DNA of 64,000 nt from assembly GCA_030544215.1 (NCBI GenBank), contig JARZZO010000011.1, forward strand, positions 53,069,587-53,133,586, written 5' to 3'. The notes beneath the pieces were generated by a model. It saw only the letters and a list, made by a program, of their open reading frames with translations, ran no database searches and was not told the DNA's origin. Below, piece by piece: positions 9,796 through 19,805 of the stretch (its first letter is position 1; each line of letters begins with the position of its first letter). A program made the position numbers and the translations under genes. This stretch comes from Zantedeschia hybrid cultivar. Lineage: Eukaryota > Streptophyta > Magnoliopsida > Alismatales > Araceae.

Positions 9796-11799
9796 TTGAT
9801 TAATCTCTGTACAACTTGTTTGATTAAATCTTTGAAAAGGGAATCTAATATCATGTTGCTGCGATCAGGCAGGGACTTGAGTATGGCCCAAGACGCCATC
9901 ATCAACTACGAGGGAGATGCTAATGCCCCTCGCAATTCAGATTTCAACTATGAGAACGGGAGAGATGCTGATGCCTCCCGTAATTCTGTCCCCATTCCAG
10001 TCCGACATGATGGGAATGTCCGGACTCCTCTCTTTCATCCACACGATCAATATCATGATCTTCCCCCGCATGAATATGCGATCCCTAATCCTGATCTAGA
10101 GGGGGACATGAATCAGCATGATCCCTCATCTTCCGATCCTATGGATCTTGTCAACGCCCTGGGAGTTCTTGCCTCCCGACTAGACCCTCAACAGTTCGAG
10201 GCGATCCAGTCTATTTTGAAGGGGAAGGCACCCATGCAGCCTGCTGAGCCGAACCCTATGGCTCCCCCTGTTGTCACTCAACAACCTCCTCCTCCTCCTT
10301 ATATCCATCAGGCCATGGAAGGCCTTCATATTGCTTCTAGGCCAACTGGGCCACAACTTTCATCATCCAGGCAGCCGGCTAGACTGCAAACGCCTATTCA
10401 TCAAAATGCCCTCGGGCATGGCGGAAGCTCTGCCGGACCTCCTCCTTATTATCCTCCCTGTCCCACGTACTCTAGGCAGCATGCTTATCAAGTACTTCCA
10501 CCTCCTCCTCCTCCTCCCCAGGCAGATCTGACCACGCAAGCGTTGCTGGCCAAGATGGAGCGCATGGATGAACAGTTCAACAACCTCCAGAAGATGATGG
10601 GGGTTAAAGCTGTGCCAGAAATCAGTTTACCGAGCCTTCCCGTATTCCATCTGCCACCCTCTGAAATGCCAGTGTATCGAAAGTATAACGGTACTGGTAA
10701 CCCCTTCACGCATCTGAAGGAGTTCATGTACGAATCCTCTTTCTGGCAGAATGATAAGAGGTCGTTGGCCTTCTTGTTCAGGAGATCTCTAGAGGGACCA
10801 GCCCTCGAGTGGTTCTTTTCTTTGGAACCCTCCGAAGTAGAGGATTACGGTATCGTTTCACGCAAATTTATCCAACGATACCAGGACAGAGTTGCACCCT
10901 CCTTGTCTATTACGGACCTTATTGCAGAAAAGATGAAACCGGATGAGGAGTTTGTCAGTTTTGCTGACAGGTGGCGGGGCCTGGCTGAAAAGGTGAAAGA
11001 TCACTTGTCTGAATCTGAACAAGTGAAGATGCTAATTTCTAACGCCACGCCCCAGTTCAAGCTAGTCCTCTCCTTGAACAATTTGACTAACATGGCAGAG
11101 CTCTATGAAAGAGCACGGTACTGCCAGAATGCCTTCAAGGACGCTACGTTCTCTAGCGTCTTTGATCCTCACAGACCTAGCAGGCCTCCACCTCGGAAGC
11201 CTGCAGTGCCGAATTCTCCTAGCACAGGTCCAACTACTGAGGGCACGCTCTCTCATGAGCAAGTCAGTACCATGAACAATAACTCGCCCCAGTTTGTGAG
11301 GAACCAGCAGCAGTACCAGAGGCCACCGCAACCGAGTCAACAAGGGTACAGGCAGCAGCAAAACCCCCATTACCAACAGCAGTACCAGCGGCCCCAGCAG
11401 CCGAATCAAAACCAGCAACAGCTACAACAACAGCCGCAACGGCAACAGCAGTATCAGCAGCCATATCAGCAGCAACAGCCACAGTACCAGCCGCGTGCAC
11501 CGCCGGCGTACCATAATGTCCCTCCTCCTGGTGACTACAACCAGCAGAGGAGACCTCCAGGCCCGAAGAGGGCAGAATACCCGGCCCTCCCAGAATCCTT
11601 GGCGGATATCTTCAGCGCTTTAATGACAGCTAATGCCTTAGTTTTGCCAAGGGAAAAGGCCGTCTGGCCTCAAAATGCCGATACGTCCAGGTATTGCTAT
11701 TTCCACAAGCAACCTGGGCATACCATTGACACCTGCTTCCAATTCAGAGATTATATCCATGATCTCAACGAGCAGGGTGGCATAGTTGGGAGGAGATGA
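9796..11799 (+). CDS. gag: Tat1 gag (capsid and nucleocapsid)
   Basis: This 667-codon ORF encodes the structural protein of the virus-like particle. The N-terminal 260 residues are acidic and then proline-rich. The capsid-like gag domain lies around residues 285-450, with an FHLPPSEMPVYRKYNGTGNP start and ALEWFFSLEPSEV inside. A glutamine-rich low-complexity stretch covers residues 490-590. A Tat-type knuckle C-Y-F-H-x4-G-H-x4-C is near residues 633-645. ATG 9796 is the first start; ATG 9853 (MLLRSGRDL) is equally possible. The ORF ends in ATGA, overlapping the next ORF by four bases. In Tat2 the equivalent frame continues into protease. Confidence 0.9.
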   Translation: MINLCTTCLIKSLKRESNIMLLRSGRDLSMAQDAIINYEGDANAPRNSDFNYENGRDADASRNSVPIPVRHDGNVRTPLFHPHDQYHDLPPHEYAIPNPDLEGDMNQHDPSSSDPMDLVNALGVLASRLDPQQFEAIQSILKGKAPMQPAEPNPMAPPVVTQQPPPPPYIHQAMEGLHIASRPTGPQLSSSRQPARLQTPIHQNALGHGGSSAGPPPYYPPCPTYSRQHAYQVLPPPPPPPQADLTTQALLAKMERMDEQFNNLQKMMGVKAVPEISLPSLPVFHLPPSEMPVYRKYNGTGNPFTHLKEFMYESSFWQNDKRSLAFLFRRSLEGPALEWFFSLEPSEVEDYGIVSRKFIQRYQDRVAPSLSITDLIAEKMKPDEEFVSFADRWRGLAEKVKDHLSESEQVKMLISNATPQFKLVLSLNNLTNMAELYERARYCQNAFKDATFSSVFDPHRPSRPPPRKPAVPNSPSTGPTTEGTLSHEQVSTMNNNSPQFVRNQQQYQRPPQPSQQGYRQQQNPHYQQQYQRPQQPNQNQQQLQQQPQRQQQYQQPYQQQQPQYQPRAPPAYHNVPPPGDYNQQRRPPGPKRAEYPALPESLADIFSALMTANALVLPREKAVWPQNADTSRYCYFHKQPGHTIDTCFQFRDYIHDLNEQGGIVGRR

Positions 11800-14465
11800 A
11801 AAAGTACATAACAGCCTTGAAGGCGAGGAGACCGCAGCAGCAGCAGCAGCAAACAAGACCACCGGCACAAGCAGCAGCACCACCCAACATGGGCATAGTG
11901 CAGAATCCACTCCCGGAGCACCAGAACCAAAACCAGGTTGCTCCCATTTTGACGAACAGCCAGTCTGAGGCTGGTCGTGGGCAGCAGTGGAGAGTAGAGG
12001 ACTCTTCTTCTCTTTGTTCAACGGGTCACGTTCAAAGTACCGCAGAGCGACCACCACGCCGCACCATCCATATACCAAGGCCACAACCCGTTACCATCAC
12101 CCCTATACCCACACCCACATATCACTCGCCTGCACCTAATAACCCATTACCGCTACCCGCCTTCCTTAGACCCATTACACCCCATACTCCTACGCCTCCA
12201 TCATATAACCCCCCGCAAACCAATAACGCGCCCCTCCTACCATCTAGGCCTTTATTACGCATACCATTTCCTACTTCACCCGCTACCAATACCGCCTACC
12301 CAGATATGCCTTTACCATCTAGACCGCTATTACGCGTACCATTCCCCACTTCGCCAACCACTTACCCATCCACCATCCAACCCTCTAGGCCTCTAATCCA
12401 CAACCCGTTACCATCACCACCTAGCCCTACGCCATCACCTACCTACCAACCCTCTACGCCATCCGTACCATCCAACTTTGCGGTACTTAAGGTGTCACCC
12501 GGATCCTCCACGGTTGAGGAACACGCGCTCCGGAGTGGCAGGATTTTCAACAAGGTCTTTCCTCAGTCCACAGTCAAAGACGGCCCATTACAGCCGACTG
12601 AGGAAGCCCATAATGAAGAGAGTGCACCAGGCACTCAATATGACTTGTTGAAACACCTGGATCGGACACCGGCACGGATCACTATACTCGAACTGATCAA
12701 AAGATCCAAGAGTCACCAGGAAGCTTTAATGGAATATCTACAGAAGGTGATGGTCAACGAAGACGTGCCGGTAGAGAAAATTGCAGCACTACTAGTTCCT
12801 CAGGGGGATCAGCCCTCCATTACATTTCATACATCGGAACTAGCACCGTCGGCAGCCAGAAGCATGGCTCTGAGCATCACGGTCAACATCTGTAAGAAAG
12901 CCGTGGATGCATGCCTGGTCGACACAGGGGCTTCGATCAATGTTTTACCTCCGAAGACCCTGGAGCTGTGCGGTGTGCCCAAAGAGAAATGGCTGCCCAG
13001 CCCAATCTCAGTGACAGCATATGACAATTCTACCCGTTCCCCTCTGGGAATGGTCTATTTAAAGGTGGAGCTGGGCCCTGTAAGTCATGCAGAGGTCGAA
13101 TTTCACATCCTGGAAATCGACCCTTCCATAAATGCCATTTTAGGTCGTCCTTATATTAAAACTCTTAAGGCGATTCCTTCTACGAATCATCAATACCTCA
13201 AATTTCCTTATAAAGGGCGAATTATTAAAGTAACGAGCATGCCGATCCTTGCTGCTGCTCATACCTTGAACATTAAATCTGCTGTTTTACCTGGCCGACA
13301 ACCTTTTCTGTCGGTATTACAGGTCTACCGCCCAGTGGCTGATCCGTTGAAAGCCGCTACTATTTCTCCATACCCATTAGATGCTATCAAAAGGGGGAAG
13401 TGCATGAGTACCCCAGGATGGAGGATCATGATGAAGAACGGCTACGAGCCTGGGAAAGGTCTGGGCACACAATTGCAAGGCAGGACCACTCCTGTCAGAA
13501 ATCATCGAACAGCACCTGGAAGTGGTCTGGGTTATAGGCCAATAAAACTGAAACAAAATCCGGTTCATAAAGCAAAGATCGAAGAAGGTCCGAAAATCTG
13601 GGAGGCAATGTCTACACCACCCAAAGAAGGCCGAGATCCCCTAACATGGACCCTGTGTACGCACTTCGTGAAAGGGCCCATACTTAGCCAAGACAATACG
13701 GTAGTCATTACTTCCTGTTTTGACTTCCATGATATATATGGGAGGGACTTGGCCAGACATTGCTCTGAACTGCTTACGTACCAATCCTTGGAGGCCCTGC
13801 GGCCTATGAAAAGGAGGAAATTTCATGATCCTGAATGTGAATGGTACAGATGGTTTGATCTGAGGGACCTGTATATAGCACTGAACAGACTATTCCTAGA
13901 TCCTGCAGAACCTAAGTGGCCGCCGCAGATTGATGAGCTGATTGAAAGCCCTGGTGCCATATTTGACAAGCGGATACTGCTATCTGAAGAGACTGACGAA
14001 GGGGAGCCAGATGACCCATATCAAGCTGGTTACACAACAGATCTGCTCTGGAGGGGGACATATCCTTCACATGTCTTCATGCTCCATACTTTATTTCGTA
14101 CACTGCTCTTGACCCCGACTTGGTCGCGGGTCATAATTGAAGATATTCCATGGGCTCCGCCCGTCATGATTACTCTGTCCCCTCGGGACCATATTCCACA
14201 ACCTCCTCTCGATCTAGAGAGGTGGTATAATCTGATCTGGGACATATTACTATATGATCCCCCTAATCCTTTGGCCTTGGTGCCGTTTCCTCCGTCTGAT
14301 TCTCCTTCTATTTTTATTCATTCATGCTTTATGTTTAATTCTTTCATTATCCGAAAAAAAACGCCAATTTGGCAACAAATTCTTCCCAAATCCTCATCGA
14401 GGAAACATCTTACTTGTCCGATTGCACCCCGCCGCGCGGATCCTTCGGTCAAGCTTCTCTTCTAG
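11796..14465 (+). CDS. pol: Tat1 protease with G-patch domain
   Basis: This 889-codon ORF is in the -1 frame relative to gag. It begins with the MKKYITALKARR segment, equivalent to MRKAIEALKARK in the uninterrupted Tat2 protein, so gag and protease were once one frame. A long proline-rich linker (residues 20-230) precedes the aspartic protease, whose active site is D-T-G-A at residues 376-379. A G-patch follows at about residues 540-565 (GWRIMMKNGYEPGKGLG), an RNA-binding motif seen in Tat/Ogre elements. The last 90 residues after nt 14250 are T-rich and unlike protein. They overlap the next ORF in another frame. Confidence 0.85.
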   Translation: MKKYITALKARRPQQQQQQTRPPAQAAAPPNMGIVQNPLPEHQNQNQVAPILTNSQSEAGRGQQWRVEDSSSLCSTGHVQSTAERPPRRTIHIPRPQPVTITPIPTPTYHSPAPNNPLPLPAFLRPITPHTPTPPSYNPPQTNNAPLLPSRPLLRIPFPTSPATNTAYPDMPLPSRPLLRVPFPTSPTTYPSTIQPSRPLIHNPLPSPPSPTPSPTYQPSTPSVPSNFAVLKVSPGSSTVEEHALRSGRIFNKVFPQSTVKDGPLQPTEEAHNEESAPGTQYDLLKHLDRTPARITILELIKRSKSHQEALMEYLQKVMVNEDVPVEKIAALLVPQGDQPSITFHTSELAPSAARSMALSITVNICKKAVDACLVDTGASINVLPPKTLELCGVPKEKWLPSPISVTAYDNSTRSPLGMVYLKVELGPVSHAEVEFHILEIDPSINAILGRPYIKTLKAIPSTNHQYLKFPYKGRIIKVTSMPILAAAHTLNIKSAVLPGRQPFLSVLQVYRPVADPLKAATISPYPLDAIKRGKCMSTPGWRIMMKNGYEPGKGLGTQLQGRTTPVRNHRTAPGSGLGYRPIKLKQNPVHKAKIEEGPKIWEAMSTPPKEGRDPLTWTLCTHFVKGPILSQDNTVVITSCFDFHDIYGRDLARHCSELLTYQSLEALRPMKRRKFHDPECEWYRWFDLRDLYIALNRLFLDPAEPKWPPQIDELIESPGAIFDKRILLSEETDEGEPDDPYQAGYTTDLLWRGTYPSHVFMLHTLFRTLLLTPTWSRVIIEDIPWAPPVMITLSPRDHIPQPPLDLERWYNLIWDILLYDPPNPLALVPFPPSDSPSIFIHSCFMFNSFIIRKKTPIWQQILPKSSSRKHLTCPIAPRRADPSVKLLF

Positions 14466-17400
14466 ATCTACTTTGTCCCTCCCCTCGGGAGGATTCTCTT
14501 GTATTTCCACTTGTATCCCAGGATTTTCATCCTGCTTCATCTTCGTTAGGTTATGATAGTGAAGTTAGGCAGTCTAGTCAGGTTAGTCAGGTTAGGAAGT
14601 CTAGGAAGCCTAAGGGTAGGCAAATTCCGGATAGATACCTCCAGGACTTAGCTGATAAGTGTTCTTCTTGCTCTCTGATCCCTCAACTTTTAGAAAATCC
14701 AATTCAGATGCCAGAAGATTGCATGGACGATGAGTCAGTCAATGATGGGTACGGGGTATATGAATTAGTACATGAAAAGGACCCCATTGAGGAAGATGAC
14801 GAGGACGCGGCTGAGGCATATGCTAGTGGAGTGAAGAGATTTGATGAACCCTCAGCTGCCGTAGAAGAGCCCACCAAAGAAATTAATTTAGGGACTGAAG
14901 ACGAACCTAAGGTTGTCCTCGTCAGTAAAAGTCTTTCTACAGAAGATGAGAAGGCAATGGTACAAGTACTCAAGGACTATAAGGACACTTTCGCCTGGAG
15001 TTATGAAGATATGCCAGGGTTAGACTCATCTTTAGTTGAACACAGATTGACATTAAAGGAAGGAGCTAATCCGGTCAAACAGAAGTTAAGGCGATTCCAC
15101 CCACAAATGGCTCTAAAGATGAAGGAAGAAGTCGACAAATTGCATAAAGCCAAATTTATTAGAGTTGTCCTTTATCCACAATGGGTGGCCAACATAGTCC
15201 CGGTTATGAAGAAGGATGGGAAGGTCAGAATTTGCATTGCCTTCCGCGATCTGAACCGAACATGTCCTAAAGACGATTTTCCATTGCCTCATATTGATGT
15301 ACTCATCGATAACACCGCTGGCTATGAGACTTTATCATTTATGGATGGATTTTCAGGATATAATCAAATTAAGTTGGCAGAAGAAGATCAAGAGAAAACG
15401 TCATTCACTACACCTTGGGGCACATATTGTTATGTCGTCATGCCATTTGGATTAAAGAATGCTGGAGCCACTTATCAGAGGGCCATGATGGCAATATTTC
15501 ATCACATGATGCATATAGATCTGGAAGTGTATGTGGATGACTTATTGGTTAAATCTAAAACAAAGGCTGAGCAAGTCAAAGTTTTGGCAAGGGTATTAGA
15601 GAGATCGAGAGAATATCAGTTAAAGATGAACCCCAAGAAATGTGTATTCGGGGTGTCTTCAGGAAAATTGCTTGGATTTATTGTCAGTAAACGGGGAATT
15701 GAGATCGATCCTAACAAGGCGAAGGCTATTAGAGAAATGCCACCTCCTAAAAATTTGAAGGAGTTAAGAGGATTAATCGGGAGGTTACAATTTATTCGTC
15801 GTTTTGTCTCCCAGCACTCACAAAGGTGTAAGCCGTTTTACGAGCTTACCAAGCCGGGAGTCAAATTCGATTGGGACGATAAGTGTCAGGAGGCATTTGA
15901 TGGATTAAAGGACTATTTAGCAAGTCCTCCTGTTTTGAGACCACCATCTCCAGGCAAACCATTGATACTTTACATTTCAGTCCCGGATGATGCAGTGGGG
16001 GCTGTCTTAGCACAAGAAGATGAAGAAGGAAAAGAGAGGGCAGCCTACTATCTCTCTAAACTTCTCAACCCCGCTGAACAGAGATATACGGCGATGGAGA
16101 AAACATGTGCAGCATTGGTCTGGGTTGTGCAGAAATTGAAACATTATTTTCTGGCCCATGAAGTCCATCTCATCGCTAGGATGAATCCGATCAAATTCCT
16201 TCTGGAGAAATCTGTCCTTACTGATAGGTTAGCGCGATGGCAAAGCTTTCTATCTCAATTCGATATCATCTATATTCAGCAGAAAGCGATCAAGGGCTAT
16301 GTCATAGCAGAACATCTAGCTCATCATCCTCTTCCTCGATTTGACCCAGTGCAATCAGAGTTTCCGGATGAGGAACTGATGTCCGTAAATCAAATCAGAG
16401 ATGATATGTGGACTCTGCATTTTGACGGAGCTCTGAATTCTCATGGAAAAGGAATCGGTATTGTTCTGTTATCACCTGAAGGTATCACCATTCCACAAGC
16501 CTTTCAGCTTGATTTTCCAGTCACTAACAATATAGCTGAATACGAGGCGCTCCTTGCTGGCCTCGAGGCTGCTCATTTTCATGGTGCCACCAAACTCAGG
16601 ATTGTAGGTGATAGCCAACTGATTCTTCGCCAAGTGCTGACCAAGTATCGAACTCTCGATCCCAAGCTCAAGCCTTATCAGGAGCTTACTTCTGCTTACT
16701 CAAAGTTTTTCACGAAATTGATCTTTGTCCATGTCCCTAGGAATCAGAACATCTTAGCTGACGCTCTAGCTTCACTTGCATCTTCTCTTGATTTTCCAAT
16801 CAGCAAACAATCCGAATCAATCATAGTTCATAGGCGTCTTTCACCCGCCGTGAAAGATCCTTCATTTCTTAGAACTAAGGAGAAGCTGCTGAAGAAAGTC
16901 AGAGACGGAGATATCATTGAGAAAAGAGAAATCATGTTAATGGAGCTGTTAGAAGAGATGGATGATGAACAGAAGCCATGGTATTATGAAATTGCAAAAT
17001 ACTGTGAAGATCAATCATATCCTGAGGAAGCTACAACTGAGGAGAAGAGAGCTATCAGGAGAGTTGCTCAACGATACACCCTAGTTGGGGGAGCATTGTA
17101 CAAGAGAGGTTTTGATGGAGTTCTTCTGAGATGTCTAGACGAAGATGAGCTTTGGAAGGTTATGGAAGGAGCTCATAGTGGAGTTTGTGGTGGCCATGTC
17201 AATGGACAGATGCTAGCAAAGAAGATTCTTAGACAAGGATTTTATTGGCCAACCATGGAAGAAGACTGCGTAGGATATGTTCGTAGGTGTGCTAAGTGTC
17301 AACTTCACGCCGACAAAATTCATTCTCCTGCATCTTCACTCCATCCTGTTTCTTCCCCATGGCCTTTCTCCATGTGGGCTTTCGACATTATTGGACCTCT

Positions 17401-18238
17401 TGGTAATCCAGATTCCGGCATCAAGCAAAAATCTTTCATTCTCACGGCAACGGAATACTTCACCAAGTGGGCAGAAGCTGAAGCATACGTGGAGATCAAA
17501 GCATCAACCGTCTGCAAGTTCATCATGAAGAACATCATCACTCGATTCGGAATTCCAAGCACCATCGTCACCGACAACGGACCACAGTTCGTGTCACAGG
17601 AATTGAAGGACCTCTGTAACAGGTATAAAATTGCATTGCATCATTCATCTCCTTATTATCCGCAAGGCAATGGTCAAGCAGAGGCAACAAATAAGTCTTT
17701 GATAAAAATCATTAAAAAGACGTGTAAATCTAATAAGTTCGCAGATTGGCCAGAAAAATTGGTTGAGGCTCTATGGGCCTACCGAACTTCAATCTGCACG
17801 CCTACTGGACAAACTCCTTATTCCTTAACATTTGGAATGGAGGCGGTAGTTCCATATGAGATCCTCATACCGTCATTAAGAGTACGATTGAATAAGGAAT
17901 TTTCTATTAATGAACATCGTTCAGCACTCCTTGCTCAATTGGAACTTTTAGACGAGAAAAGATGGTCAGCTGCTAATCATGCAAAAGTTTATCAAAATAG
18001 ACTAGCACGTTTTTATCAAAAGAAAGTCATTGAACGTAAGTTCAAAGCTGGTGAAATGGTTGTCAAAAGAATTTTTATAAAACCTGGTGGTCCGCGTTCT
18101 AAGCTCCAACCCAACTGGGAAGGACCTTATGTTGTATCGCACGCTTTTCCTGGTAATGCTTATCGTCTTGTTAATGCAGAAGGAGAAGAGTTAAAACATC
18201 CCTGGAATGGTTTACATCTTAAGAAATACTACCCTTAA
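14369..18238 (+). CDS. pol: Tat1 pol: RT, two RNases H, integrase
   Basis: This 1289-codon ORF is open throughout. RT has the LNRTCPKDDFPLPHID segment and the catalytic Y-V-D-D at residues 388-391. A gypsy-type RNase H follows around residues 530-650, then a second, archaeal-type RNase H starting LHFDGALNS near residue 683; this pair is a Tat-lineage hallmark. The integrase has an H-H-C-C finger (HSGVCGGH near 936, C-A-K-C near 974). Its D-D-E residues lie in FDIIGPL, VTDNGPQF and GQAEATNKS, all intact. The true N-terminus probably comes from joining to the protease frame by splicing or frameshift, because the first ATG lies in the overlap. Confidence 0.93.
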   Translation: MATNSSQILIEETSYLSDCTPPRGSFGQASLLDLLCPSPREDSLVFPLVSQDFHPASSSLGYDSEVRQSSQVSQVRKSRKPKGRQIPDRYLQDLADKCSSCSLIPQLLENPIQMPEDCMDDESVNDGYGVYELVHEKDPIEEDDEDAAEAYASGVKRFDEPSAAVEEPTKEINLGTEDEPKVVLVSKSLSTEDEKAMVQVLKDYKDTFAWSYEDMPGLDSSLVEHRLTLKEGANPVKQKLRRFHPQMALKMKEEVDKLHKAKFIRVVLYPQWVANIVPVMKKDGKVRICIAFRDLNRTCPKDDFPLPHIDVLIDNTAGYETLSFMDGFSGYNQIKLAEEDQEKTSFTTPWGTYCYVVMPFGLKNAGATYQRAMMAIFHHMMHIDLEVYVDDLLVKSKTKAEQVKVLARVLERSREYQLKMNPKKCVFGVSSGKLLGFIVSKRGIEIDPNKAKAIREMPPPKNLKELRGLIGRLQFIRRFVSQHSQRCKPFYELTKPGVKFDWDDKCQEAFDGLKDYLASPPVLRPPSPGKPLILYISVPDDAVGAVLAQEDEEGKERAAYYLSKLLNPAEQRYTAMEKTCAALVWVVQKLKHYFLAHEVHLIARMNPIKFLLEKSVLTDRLARWQSFLSQFDIIYIQQKAIKGYVIAEHLAHHPLPRFDPVQSEFPDEELMSVNQIRDDMWTLHFDGALNSHGKGIGIVLLSPEGITIPQAFQLDFPVTNNIAEYEALLAGLEAAHFHGATKLRIVGDSQLILRQVLTKYRTLDPKLKPYQELTSAYSKFFTKLIFVHVPRNQNILADALASLASSLDFPISKQSESIIVHRRLSPAVKDPSFLRTKEKLLKKVRDGDIIEKREIMLMELLEEMDDEQKPWYYEIAKYCEDQSYPEEATTEEKRAIRRVAQRYTLVGGALYKRGFDGVLLRCLDEDELWKVMEGAHSGVCGGHVNGQMLAKKILRQGFYWPTMEEDCVGYVRRCAKCQLHADKIHSPASSLHPVSSPWPFSMWAFDIIGPLGNPDSGIKQKSFILTATEYFTKWAEAEAYVEIKASTVCKFIMKNIITRFGIPSTIVTDNGPQFVSQELKDLCNRYKIALHHSSPYYPQGNGQAEATNKSLIKIIKKTCKSNKFADWPEKLVEALWAYRTSICTPTGQTPYSLTFGMEAVVPYEILIPSLRVRLNKEFSINEHRSALLAQLELLDEKRWSAANHAKVYQNRLARFYQKKVIERKFKAGEMVVKRIFIKPGGPRSKLQPNWEGPYVVSHAFPGNAYRLVNAEGEELKHPWNGLHLKKYYP

Positions 18239-18989
18239 GTTAAAGAGTCGATCAGTATGGTACAAAGACCAATGGAATCAGAAAATTTATAAACTCAAAT
18301 TTCCTTATCAATCTGGATAATTTAACTTTAAACCCATTATTGCACACACTGACACGTTTGATTCGTGAGTAACAAGAGATGACAAGTCCTAAAGAATATC
18401 AAAAGCTTGACTGAAAGTGTAAAGTACAAATCATTCATTTTAAAGAAAAAATTATGTTTTAAATTCGGCCCATGATGTCGGAACGAGGCTTAGAATAGAC
18501 TACCAAGAATACCCGCCATCTTAGTAGGAGGCCGTCATAAAAAAAAAAGGGGGAGATCCGTCCCGAAGAGAAAAGAAAAGAAGAAAAGCAAAGGCAAAAG
18601 GCAAAAAGCCAAATGTCAAATCAAAAGGCCATTACATTACAAACGTTACATCAAGGCCATGAAATGAAACAAAAGGGAATGCAAGGTCAATAAATACCCC
18701 GGAAAGAAAATGACCGAACCCCAACGGATATTAGGGTAAGAAAGGGACATCTTTTTAAGTCTCCGGAACCTTCTCATGGGCTTTTCTAAACTCATTCATC
18801 TTTTCTTTCTAAAGAGATGTACTCCAAACTTAAGGAATGGCTTAGATTGACTAAGGGTCAAATCATCAAATGGGATCACGAATGGAAACACAAGTTCAAA
18901 CACGATGGGTTTAAGTTAAGTTGTTAAAGAACAATTTGGAAATTAAGTTAATAAATGAATATGATCTTTTGATCCAAATACCATGCTGA
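18239..18989 (+). other. Tat1 post-pol non-coding region
   Basis: No gene is visible. A polypurine run, about ten A residues then GGGGGAGA at 18541-18556, looks like a polypurine tract but lies 7.6 kb before the 3' LTR. The sequence just before the 3' LTR (26105-26128) is much less purine-rich. Purine-rich sequence continues to about 18700. Confidence 0.5.
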
Positions 18990-19455
18990 TTTTTTAGTCA
19001 AAAATCCAAAAAAATACATATGTCAAAAACCCAAAAAAATACATATGTCAAAAACCCAAAAAAAATACATAAGTCAAAAGTCAAAAAAAATACATAAGTC
19101 AAAAGTCAAAAAATATATATATAAGTCAAAAATTCAAAAAAATATATAAGTCAAAAATTTAAAAAAAAATACATATGTCAAATTCAAAAAAAATATACAT
19201 ATGTCAAAAATAAAAAAAAAGTACATAAGTCAAAACCCAAAAAAATACATATGTCAAAAACCCAAAAAAATACATATGTCAAAAAAAAAATCAAAAAAAA
19301 ATACATATCACAAAAATTCAAAAAAAAAAAATACATAAGTAAAAAAATCAAAAAAATACATGTTTCAAAAAGTCAAAAAAAATACATATATCAAAATTCA
19401 AAAAAAAGGCATATATTTCAAAACCCAAACAAAAAAAAAATGAATATTTCAAAAC
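18990..19455. repeat. A-rich tandem array, TACATATGTCAAAA units
   Basis: About 18-20 degenerate units of roughly 22-26 bp, consensus AAAAATACATATGTCAAAA(N)CC, follow each other with variable A-run lengths. It lies in the convergent interval between pol (plus strand) and gene B (minus strand). ORFs across it are low-complexity artefacts. Replication slippage of an AT-rich 3' region explains it. Confidence 0.85.
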
Positions 19456-19595
19456 AACAAAAATATTTCGGTTAGCATCTGCTTGTTGCATTTAGTATGT
19501 CTCATTCCTTTTATTTTTAGCGAGCATCTGTCTGCTTGTATGTTGCATTTTACTTAAGTCTGATTATTCTCATTACCTTTGTTAATAAAGGCTAC

Positions 19596-19656
19596 GCCCC
19601 TTGACCATTTATTGAAGAAAAGATTGATTGACCATTTATTTGGTCAGGCAAGGGGC
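19596..19656 (-). other. Inverted repeat in the 3' flank of Tat1 gene B
   Basis: GCCCCTTG (19596-19603) and CAAGGGGC (19649-19656) form an 8-bp perfect stem around a 45-nt loop, 150 bp after the gene B stop. Tat2 has the counterpart CGGCCCCTTG/CAAGGGGCCG at 51261-51324 in the same place after its gene B. The shared stem in otherwise dissimilar flanks suggests a function, for example 3'-end formation of the antisense transcript. Confidence 0.65.
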
Positions 19657-19805
19657 TAAGCCTAAATAGATACTTAACATGTTTGTTAAGTGTATACAGG
19701 ATGCAAGACAAGCACAGGAACACAAGATTGGAGCCAAAAGCTTCATGTATATTATCAAAAGATTGTTTGTACATGATACATGAAGAAAAGAAGATACATG
19801 AGCCC

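Noticed and set aside
11062..12084. Minus-strand ORFs opposite Tat1 gag and protease
   Set aside because: They are shadows of the glutamine- and proline-rich coding strand.
19251..19475. Lysine-rich 74-codon ORF
   Set aside because: It is the translation of the A-rich tandem array.
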